Shown: piece after piece, positions 14,210 through 20,068 of the stretch
How the letters are laid out: every line of letters begins with the position of its first letter
How positions within the stretch are numbered: the first letter of the stretch is position 1
Assembly: GCA_036559705.1 (NCBI GenBank)
Contig: DATBSP010000125.1
Coordinates: 1 to 20,068 of the forward strand
Length of the DNA: 20,068 nucleotides
Direction of reading: 5' to 3'
From: Hyphomicrobium_A sp036559705
Lineage (GTDB): Bacteria; Pseudomonadota; Alphaproteobacteria; Rhizobiales; Hyphomicrobiaceae
Notes under the pieces: model-generated
What the model saw: the letters and a program-made list of their open reading frames with translations, nothing else
Told to the model about the DNA's origin: nothing
Databases searched by the model: none
Made by a program: the position numbers and the translations under genes

Positions 14210-17200
14210 TCAACGCCTAGTAATTGTTGCAGCAGTCAGCAGCTCCAGGTTCCCGCCGGTCGAGGTCACGTCGGTCGACCGCACGCGTTCGGTTGCGTAA
14301 GCGAACAGCGTATTGGGGCCGCCCGCCTTGGGTCCGGTGCCCGACAGGCCCTCGCCGCCGAAGGGCTGCGCGCCGACGACGGCGCCGACCTGATTGCGGT
14401 TGACGTAGATATTGCCGACGCGCGCGTTCTCGGCAACATAGTCGGCAACGGCCTCGATGCGGCTGTGCAGGCCGAGTGTCAGCCCGTAGCCCGAAGCGTT
14501 GATGGCGCCGACGACCTTGTCGAGCGAGCCGCGCTCATAACGCACGACGTGCAGGATTGGCCCGAACACTTCACGCTCGAGCACGCCGAGGCTGTCGATC
14601 TCGAACGCGGCCGGCGTCACGTAACAACCGGCGCGGCAGCTTTCCGGCAGCATCAGGTCAACGAGCTGGCGTCCCTCGCGCTGCATGCGGATCTTGTGGC
14701 CGTCGAGCAAGTCCTGCGCCTCCTCGTCGATGACAGGACCGATGTCGGTCGCATAGTCGAAGGGGTCACCTACATCGAGCGCCTGGATGGCGCCGACCAG
14801 CATTTCGATCGTGGGTTCGGCCGCTTCCTCCTGCACGAACAGGACGCGCGCCGCCGAGCAGCGTTGACCGGCACTGTTGAACGCAGAGCGAACGGCATCG
14901 CGAACCACCTGCTCGGGCAACGCGCTCGAGTCCGCGATCACAGCGTTGAGACCGCCCGTCTCGGCGATGAACGGCACGATGGCATTGCGGCGATCGGCCA
15001 GCGTCTTCTGGATCGTCCACGCGGTTTCGTTCGATCCGGTGAACGAGATGCCGTTGATGCGCGTGTCCTTGACGAGCAATTCGCCGAGGCGGCCGCTGCC
15101 CGGCAACAGGTGCAGCACGTTGCCGGGAACGCCGGCTTCGTGCAGCAGCTTGGTTGCCAGGAAAGCGGTGATAGGTGTTTGCCCGGCGGGCTTGGCGAGA
15201 ACGGCGTTGCCGGCGGCGAGCGCCGCGGCAACCTGCCCCGTGAAGATCGCCAGCGGAAAATTCCATGGCGATATGCAGGCGAAGACGCCGCGCCCATTGA
15301 GCGTGAGCGTATTGCGCTCGCCCGTCGGTCCCGGCAGTGCCACGGGACCAACGAACAAACGGTGCGCCTGCGCCGCGTAGTAGCGCAGGAAGTCGATCGC
15401 CTCCCGTACGTCGCCTTGCGCGTCCTCGAGTGTCTTGCCGGCCTCGCGCACGATCACCGCCATCAGGCGGGCCTTGTCGCGCTCGAACAGATCTGCGGCG
15501 TTAGCGAGGATTTGCGCGCGCTTTGCGCCGCCCTGCTTGTTCCAGTCGTGCTCCGCCTTCACTGCGCGCTCGATCGCCGCGTCGACTTGTACCGGCGTGG
15601 TAATGCGCACGGTGCCGATGCGCTCGCGCCGGTCGTGTGGGCAGGTGACGAGGCTTGCGGCATCGCCACCCGATGTCACCGTGCCGCCGATGATCGGTCC
15701 GGCCTCATAGACGTCATCGAGGGCGTCGCCCATTTCGCTAAATAGCTGGAGGCGGACCGCGGGTTCCGTCAGCGCCAGCCCACTCGCCGCCACCCGTTCC
15801 GGCAGATAGATGTCGCGCGGGCGAACCAACAGCCGCTGCGCCTCGGCGGCGGCGCCCCGCTCGGCCTCCGCCGTCTCCACCGGATCGCGGATGATCTCAG
15901 ACACCGGGGCCTCATCATCGGCGAGCCGGTTGATGAACGAGGTGTTGGCGCCGTTCTCCAGCAGCCGGCGCACGAGATAGGCGAGCAGGTCTTCGTGGCC
16001 GCCGACTGGTGCGTAAATGCGGCACGGCCGCTTGATCAGGCCGCTTTCGCCAACGACCTCGTCGTGCAGCGGCTCGCCCATGCCGTGCAGCCGTTGGAAC
16101 TCGAACGCGGCCGGACCACCGGCGACGTGCGCCGCGGCAATTGCATAGGCGTTGTGCGTGGCGAATTGCGAATAGAACGCCTTCGAGTCACTGAGCATCA
16201 GCCGGACGCAGGCGAGAAACGAGACGTCGGTGTGCAGTTTGCGCGTGAACACAGGGTAGTCGCTGAGGGCGCGTTCCTGCGCCCATTTAATCTCGCTGTC
16301 CCAGTAAGCGCCTTTGACGAGGCGCACCGGGATGCGCTTGCCGCTGCGCTCGGCGAGTCGGCGCAGCCAGCGCAGCGTTGGGATGGCCCGCTTGCCGTAA
16401 GCCTGCACGGCGATGCCGAGCCCGCTCCAGCCATCCAGGGCCGGATTGGTGAATGTCGTGGCGTACATCTCGAGCGTCGGATCGAGTCGGTCCTGCTCCT
16501 CCGCATCGACGGTCAATGTCAGACCGCGCGAGCGGGCGGCACGGGCCAGCGTCAGCATGCGGGGAGCGAGTTCGGCGGCGAGCCGCTCCTCCTTGCCGGC
16601 CTCGAAGCGCGGATGCAGGGCGGAGAGCTTCACCGACAGCCCAGGACGCCCGTAAAGGGAATCGGAGTGCATCGACCCGAACGGACCCGCCGCCTGACCT
16701 ATAGCGTCGACCGCTCCGAGGTAACGTTCGAAGTAAACATCGGCGTCCTTCTGGGTGCGCGCCGCCTCGCCCAGCATGTCGTAGGAGAACAGATAGCCCT
16801 TCTCCTCATATTCGCGCGCGCGCGCCAGCGCTTCGCGAATATTGCGACCGAGCACAAACTGATCGGCCAGCAACTTTACGGCCTGGCGCACCGCCTTGCG
16901 GATGACTGGCTCGCCGGAGCGGGCGACGAGGCGCTTTAAGCCATCGAACGGATTGGAGCCGCGCGCTTCACGTAGCTTGACGACGCGGCCGGTCAGCATC
17001 AGCGCCCAGGTCGAGGCGTTGACGAAAAGGCTGTCGGAATGGCCGCGGTGCTTTTCCCAATGGCCGCCGGCGATCTTCTCGGCGATGAAATCATCGGCCG
17101 TTTCCGTGTCGGGGATCCTCAGCAACGCCTCGGCGATGCACATGAGGATAACGCCTTCCTCGCTCGAAAGGCCGTACTCGCGCATGAAGGCGTCGACGCC

Positions 17201-17422
17201 GGCGTGCTTGCCGCGGTCGGCGCGCGCCGCATGCACGAGCCGGCGAGCAAGGTCGGTGGAGCGGCGGCGCTCGTCCTCGCTGAACACCGCACGCTCGATG
17301 AGCCGGTCGAGCAGCCGTTGCTCGTCGATGAGATGGTGCGCGGCGATTTCATCGCGCGACGGCAACAGCCGCGCCCGCTCATGAACGTCATCGCCCGCCT
17401 CGACCATCTTCACTGCAACCAT
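14210..17422 (-). CDS. putA: Bifunctional proline dehydrogenase / L-glutamate-gamma-semialdehyde dehydrogenase
   Basis: PutA oxidises proline to glutamate in two steps, with substrate channelling between an FAD-dependent proline dehydrogenase barrel and an NAD-dependent aldehyde dehydrogenase. Here the PRODH half covers about 80-500, with RLVKGAYWDSE (367-377) and the substrate-binding segment YLVRRLLENGANTSFINR (482-499). The ALDH half covers about 550-1060, with SPWNFPLA (718-725), general base E821 in FIAETGGLN and nucleophile C855 in AGQRCSAARV. At 1070 aa it is a short-type PutA. It starts directly in the alpha-helical arm and lacks the N-terminal ribbon-helix-helix DNA-binding domain of E. 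coli PutA (1320 aa), so it is an enzyme, not an autorepressor. ATG 17422 has GAGGG just upstream. It is divergent from panC across 182 nt. Confidence 0.96.
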   Translation of the reverse strand: MVAVKMVEAGDDVHERARLLPSRDEIAAHHLIDEQRLLDRLIERAVFSEDERRRSTDLARRLVHAARADRGKHAGVDAFMREYGLSSEEGVILMCIAEALLRIPDTETADDFIAEKIAGGHWEKHRGHSDSLFVNASTWALMLTGRVVKLREARGSNPFDGLKRLVARSGEPVIRKAVRQAVKLLADQFVLGRNIREALARAREYEEKGYLFSYDMLGEAARTQKDADVYFERYLGAVDAIGQAAGPFGSMHSDSLYGRPGLSVKLSALHPRFEAGKEERLAAELAPRMLTLARAARSRGLTLTVDAEEQDRLDPTLEMYATTFTNPALDGWSGLGIAVQAYGKRAIPTLRWLRRLAERSGKRIPVRLVKGAYWDSEIKWAQERALSDYPVFTRKLHTDVSFLACVRLMLSDSKAFYSQFATHNAYAIAAAHVAGGPAAFEFQRLHGMGEPLHDEVVGESGLIKRPCRIYAPVGGHEDLLAYLVRRLLENGANTSFINRLADDEAPVSEIIRDPVETAEAERGAAAEAQRLLVRPRDIYLPERVAASGLALTEPAVRLQLFSEMGDALDDVYEAGPIIGGTVTSGGDAASLVTCPHDRRERIGTVRITTPVQVDAAIERAVKAEHDWNKQGGAKRAQILANAADLFERDKARLMAVIVREAGKTLEDAQGDVREAIDFLRYYAAQAHRLFVGPVALPGPTGERNTLTLNGRGVFACISPWNFPLAIFTGQVAAALAAGNAVLAKPAGQTPITAFLATKLLHEAGVPGNVLHLLPGSGRLGELLVKDTRINGISFTGSNETAWTIQKTLADRRNAIVPFIAETGGLNAVIADSSALPEQVVRDAVRSAFNSAGQRCSAARVLFVQEEAAEPTIEMLVGAIQALDVGDPFDYATDIGPVIDEEAQDLLDGHKIRMQREGRQLVDLMLPESCRAGCYVTPAAFEIDSLGVLEREVFGPILHVVRYERGSLDKVVGAINASGYGLTLGLHSRIEAVADYVAENARVGNIYVNRNQVGAVVGAQPFGGEGLSGTGPKAGGPNTLFAYATERVRSTDVTSTGGNLELLTAATITRR

Positions 17423-17604
17423 GCTGCCCTCGTGCGTGCGCCGCGTTGAGCGATTCGATTGCCTTCAGTCTAGCAAATCGGAGCCCTCGGCGCTCGCTGA
17501 GCGCTTCCTGGGCGCCGCAGGCCGAAATTGGATGGCCGTCGGGCTTGACGGGGCCCGCGCGTCTCGCCAGAGCTTGCCGCCGCAAGAGGTTGTGAGGCTT
17601 TCCC

Positions 17605-18549
17605 GTGTCCACCCAGCTCGAGGTCGTGCGCAGCATCGCCGATTTGCGCGGCGCGGTCGGCCAATGGCGCGACAACCGCCTGAAGATCGCGCTCGTTCCC
17701 ACCATGGGGGCGCTGCACGCCGGCCACCTGGCGCTGGTACGCCGCGCCGGGGAACTTGCCGACCGGACCCTCGTGTCGATCTTCGTCAATCCGAGCCAAT
17801 TCGCGCCGCACGAGGATCTCGCTCGCTATCCACGCGATGAGGCCGGCGATCTATCGAAGCTCGCCGCGGAAAGCTGCCATCTGGTGTGGGCGCCGACGGC
17901 GGCCGAAATGTATCCCGAGGGATTTTCCACCCGCATCGTGCCGCACGGCGCCGCGCAGGGGCTCGAAAGCGATTTCCGTCCCCACTTTTTCGGCGGCGTA
18001 ACGACGGTGTGCGCCAAATTGTTCGGCGCCGCGACCCCCGACATCGCTCTGTTCGGCGAGAAGGATTACCAGCAGCTTTGTGTCGTCAGGCAGATGGTGC
18101 GCGACTTGAACATGCCGCTCGACATTGTCGGTATGGAAACCACGCGCGAAGGGGACGGCCTCGCGCTATCGTCGCGCAACGTTTATCTCTCGGCTGAAGA
18201 GCGCCGGATAGCGCCGACGCTCAACCGCATCTTGCGCGACGCTGCGGTGAAGTCACGGGCCGTGGCGCGCGGGCGCAGCGAGGCGCGCCAGGGCAAGGCG
18301 CCACGTCCAGCGCCGCTGGTAAGAGACCCAGCGCTGCCGCCGCAGGCAAACCAGCTTCCCGATCTCGATGCGACCTGTGCAGCCGCAGCGGGTGAGCTGC
18401 AGGCTGCCGGCTTCACCAAGGTGGACTACGTCGCCGTGCGCCACGCCGACACGCTGAAGGTGGTGACGGAGACCGGCGCCCTCCCGCTGCGTGTCCTTGC
18501 CGCCGCATGGCTCGGCTCGACGCGCCTCATCGACAACGTCGCGGCCTGA
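17605..18549 (+). CDS. panC: Pantothenate synthetase (pantoate-beta-alanine ligase)
   Basis: PanC joins pantoate and beta-alanine with ATP to give pantothenate, the CoA precursor. Signature motifs are PTMGALHAGH (32-41, the HxGH nucleotide motif), FVNPSQF (60-66), GEKDYQQ (151-157) and DGLALSSRNVYL (184-195). At 314 aa it is about 30 residues longer than E. coli PanC (283). The excess is one Arg/Pro/Ala-rich stretch (about 216-253) between the catalytic domain and the C-terminal dimer/lid domain, while the C-terminus (AAWLGSTRLIDN) is normal. The start is GTG 17605, with GAGG 7 nt upstream. panB is not adjacent here. Confidence 0.95.
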   Translation: MSTQLEVVRSIADLRGAVGQWRDNRLKIALVPTMGALHAGHLALVRRAGELADRTLVSIFVNPSQFAPHEDLARYPRDEAGDLSKLAAESCHLVWAPTAAEMYPEGFSTRIVPHGAAQGLESDFRPHFFGGVTTVCAKLFGAATPDIALFGEKDYQQLCVVRQMVRDLNMPLDIVGMETTREGDGLALSSRNVYLSAEERRIAPTLNRILRDAAVKSRAVARGRSEARQGKAPRPAPLVRDPALPPQANQLPDLDATCAAAAGELQAAGFTKVDYVAVRHADTLKVVTETGALPLRVLAAAWLGSTRLIDNVAA

Positions 18550-18552
18550 CGG

Positions 18553-18735
18553 TCATTGACCCTGGCAATCGGTCGGCAGCGCTGTGTCCGGAGATGGCGA
18601 TTGTCCGCGACGACAATCGCCTGCGGTCGATCCGCTCGACAAAAGGGTTGAACTGACCGTCATGGCCAACCGCACAAGCAGCGCTTGCACAGCCGCAACT
18701 TGCGCGCTGCGCACAGGGTGAGGGATCTGAGGCAT
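18553..18735 (-). CDS. Small candidate protein (60 aa), unrecognised
   Basis: This is a 60-aa reading frame beginning 16 nt after the stop of the membrane-protein gene on the same strand. It is preceded by GGAGG (18740-18744) 4 nt before its ATG, the best ribosome binding site in this stretch. Residues about 9-33 are mildly hydrophobic (QVAAVQALLVRLAMTVSSTLL), followed by a Ser/Pro-rich polar tail with two cysteines (C41, C56). It might be a short exported or membrane peptide. I do not recognise it. Its stop is 3 nt from the convergent panC stop, and its coding region contains the perfect hairpin at 18596-18621, so it could also be just a 3' untranslated region. Confidence 0.35.
   Translation of the reverse strand: MPQIPHPVRSAQVAAVQALLVRLAMTVSSTLLSSGSTAGDCRRGQSPSPDTALPTDCQGQ
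18596..18621. repeat. Perfect 10-bp inverted repeat (hairpin) 3' of panC
   Basis: GGCGATTGTC and GACAATCGCC are separated by 6 nt, an uninterrupted 10-bp stem about 47 nt beyond the panC stop. Neither side is followed by a T-run, so it is not a classical intrinsic terminator. It may protect the 3' end of the mRNA or assist Rho-dependent ending between these convergent genes. Confidence 0.6.
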
Positions 18736-18751
18736 GACACCTCCGCTAAGG

Positions 18752-19348
18752 CTAGTTACAGGAGCTCGCCGTATTGAAAACCACGGGCTTGGTCGACAGA
18801 GCGGCCGGCTTGAATGGCTCCGCCAGTGATCCACTGTCTTTGGCCACGCCAAAGAGCTCGAACTGAACGCAGGCGCCCAGTCGCGTGATCTGATCGGCGG
18901 TGAGCGCTTTTTCTTCGTTCGACGTCGATGTGAAGTTGAATGGCCCAAGCAGCACCGGATACTCGCCGACGGTGGGCTTGGTCGCCTGCTTCGACCGTAT
19001 TCCGACGTAGACGTCGCGCTCGCCGCGCTTTGACTTCGTAATGACGGGAACGTCGGCGAAATCGATTTCGCTGAAGGACACGATCACGCGCCTCTGGCCT
19101 GGATCATAGAACCAGCGATCGAAGAGGATCTGCGACATCCCCGGCTGATTCCAGCGGCGCAACGTGTCCTGCGTGAACAACATCACAACCTGCGCCGCAA
19201 TTCCTACGAAAAAGAACACCAGCGCATACTTCAGGAACCGGTAGATCGCGTCGATGGTCGCCTGATTGGGCGCGAACGGGTTGCCTTGCGCGTCCTTCTT
19301 GTCCTGCTCCTTCCAGAGCAAATAGTAGCCGAGCAGGAGGAAGACCAA
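18752..19348 (-). CDS. Hypothetical membrane protein, N-terminus apparently cut by an in-frame stop
   Basis: The surviving frame from a TTG at 19348 codes for 198 aa, with a partial helix (MVFLLLGYYLLW), a short loop rich in Lys/Asp/Gln, a second transmembrane segment (FLKYALVFFFVGIAAQVVMLF, about 38-58) and a 140-residue domain that would be periplasmic. Near the end are two cysteines (GACVQFE and SSCN). I do not recognise the domain. Upstream in the same frame the coding character continues across a TAG at 19370-19372. The TTG at 19348 lies in the middle of what reads as the first helix and has no good ribosome binding site, so the gene is probably either broken or affected by a sequence error. 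The small frame at 18553-18735 follows it. Confidence 0.6.
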   Translation of the reverse strand: MVFLLLGYYLLWKEQDKKDAQGNPFAPNQATIDAIYRFLKYALVFFFVGIAAQVVMLFTQDTLRRWNQPGMSQILFDRWFYDPGQRRVIVSFSEIDFADVPVITKSKRGERDVYVGIRSKQATKPTVGEYPVLLGPFNFTSTSNEEKALTADQITRLGACVQFELFGVAKDSGSLAEPFKPAALSTKPVVFNTASSCN

Positions 19349-19369
19349 CGTCCCGCCGATGCCGCCGAT

Positions 19370-19411
19370 CTACACCAGCTTCACGAGGATTTCCCAGGGA
19401 GCGACTGACAA
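19370..19411 (-). pseudogene. Detached N-terminal piece of the two-helix membrane protein (TAG at 19370-19372)
   Basis: In frame with the gene at 18752-19348, a TTG at 19411 preceded by AGGTG 5 nt upstream would start a peptide reading SVAPWEILVKLV before TAG. After the stop the frame reads IGGIGGTLVFLLLGYYLLW. Joined across the stop, this forms one continuous, normal transmembrane helix with a short cytoplasmic leader, giving a protein of about 219 aa. A single-base change to TAC, TGG or CAG would restore it. The frame remains open further upstream to 19585, but that part does not look like protein. Confidence 0.5.
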
Positions 19412-19491
19412 TGGAGCACCTGAAACAGACGGATCGAAAATGTTTGCTGCGCCTGAAGACGCTGAATGCCAGATTAGGTGAACAGTGAAAA

Positions 19492-19514
19492 ATGTGCAAC
19501 CTGTGGTTGCACAT
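19492..19514. promoter_or_regulatory. Perfect 10-bp inverted repeat upstream of parE (possible operator)
   Basis: ATGTGCAACC and GGTTGCACAT flank a TGT spacer, a 23-bp element with perfect symmetry. It lies about 160 nt upstream of the parE start and 80 nt upstream of the divergent membrane-protein gene. It has no T-run, and the arm length plus 3-nt spacer suits a dimeric DNA-binding protein. I cannot assign it to a known regulator. Confidence 0.5.
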
Positions 19515-19675
19515 GGCATGTCATTGAAGCCACACGCAAGGACGGTCCGCGGCTTGCCAAGGCGCGGCGGCGCGTGCGAGGTCATCGCTTAAATTCACAC
19601 TGGGGATTCGCCGCTCTCGGCCCCTCGTCTCCGCGTCTCGTGCCGAACGGCATGCTGCATCGACGGGAAAGACGC

Positions 19676-20068
19676 ATGGCCGGATCCGTCCGCGACCTCT
19701 TCTCAACGATCGAAAGCTTCATGACCGATAAGACGGCCCGCGCTCGTCGTACGACCGACGCCTCCGACGGTTACACCGCCGCCGACATCGAGGTCCTCGA
19801 GGGCCTTGAGCCGGTGCGCCGCCGCCCCGGCATGTACATCGGCGGCACCGACGAAAAGGCCATGCATCACCTCTTTGCCGAGGTGATCGACAATTCGATG
19901 GACGAGGCGGTCGCCGGCCACGCCACCTGGATCGAGGTCGAGTTCGACAAGGAAGGGTTCCTGTCGGTCACCGACAACGGGCGCGGCATGCCGGTCGATC
20001 CGCATCCGAAGTTCAAGAACAAGAGCGCGCTCGAAGTCATCATGTGCACGCTGCACTCGGGCGGCAAG
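19676..20068 (+). CDS. parE: DNA topoisomerase IV subunit B, N-terminal part (cut by window end)
   Basis: These are the first 131 codons of a type IIA topoisomerase ATPase subunit. The GHKL ATPase motifs are present: EVIDNSMDEAVAG (N-box with the catalytic Glu) and VTDNGRGMPVD (G1 box). The strings LEGLEPVRRRPGMYIGGTDEKAMHHLF and HPKFKNKSALEVIMCTLHSGGK are of the ParE rather than the GyrB type. ParE with ParC decatenates daughter chromosomes. The start is placed at ATG 19676, with GGGAAAG about 5 nt upstream. An in-frame ATG at 19721 is an alternative and lies closer to the conserved region (about 15 residues later), but has a poorer ribosome binding site. The frame is open to the end of the window. 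Confidence 0.93.
   Translation, partial: MAGSVRDLFSTIESFMTDKTARARRTTDASDGYTAADIEVLEGLEPVRRRPGMYIGGTDEKAMHHLFAEVIDNSMDEAVAGHATWIEVEFDKEGFLSVTDNGRGMPVDPHPKFKNKSALEVIMCTLHSGGK

Noticed and set aside
14465..15745. Plus-strand open frame of 426 codons opposite putA
   Set aside because: It is antisense to the aldehyde dehydrogenase half of putA; its Arg/Leu/Ala/Asp-rich content shows no family resemblance.
1..20068. CRISPR arrays, insertion sequences, prophage, tRNA or rRNA genes
   Set aside because: I looked on both strands and found no regularly spaced direct repeats, transposase or integrase reading frames, or recognisable RNA genes.

Overview
The window looks like ordinary chromosome from a GC-rich alphaproteobacterium, most likely of the order Hyphomicrobiales (rhizobial / Hyphomicrobium-like). 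The grounds are gene content and gene order: a divK-pleD pair, a DUF3572 gene beside divK, an EipB (DUF1849) envelope protein, a RidA-family / phosphodiesterase / FemAB-like acyltransferase / HIT block, clpS-clpA beside a phasin, a D,D-carboxypeptidase with a SPOR tail, and parE. I see no phage, insertion sequence, CRISPR array, rRNA or tRNA, and no cluster that stands out as a new defence or biosynthetic system. The genome assignment is inferred from protein resemblance, not from a search.

Layout: 1-407 holds no convincing gene. 408-2231 (minus) is divK-pleD, a single-domain response regulator followed by a diguanylate cyclase, with a CtrA-like site upstream. 2403-3582 holds a DUF3572 gene and eipB, whose 3' ends overlap by 11 nt. 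3737-6687 (plus) is a probable operon: RidA-family protein, glycerophosphodiester phosphodiesterase, FemAB-like acyltransferase and HIT hydrolase. 6704-6985 (minus) is a small secreted four-cysteine protein. 7158-7180 is a strong terminator for clpS-clpA (7207-10078, minus). 10360-10689 (minus) is a phasin with its own terminator and operator-like repeats upstream. 11062-12606 (plus) is dacA. 12617-17422 (minus) holds a J-domain membrane protein, a VWA protein and putA. 17605-18549 (plus) is panC. 18553-19411 (minus) is an unidentified membrane protein whose reading frame is cut by a TAG codon, followed by a small candidate gene. From 19676 the window runs into parE, which is cut by the window end.

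Functionally, divK-pleD is the polar-development and c-di-GMP output module of the alphaproteobacterial cell cycle. clpS-clpA delivers N-degron and other substrates to ClpP. EipB, DacA and possibly the FemAB-like protein act on the envelope. putA oxidises proline, panC makes pantothenate, and the phasin coats polyhydroxyalkanoate granules. The most useful second looks are the in-frame TAG in the two-helix membrane gene, the perfect 10-bp inverted repeat upstream of parE, the paired boxes at the phasin promoter, the translationally coupled VWA / Pam18-like J-protein pair, and the Arg/Pro-rich insertion in PanC.
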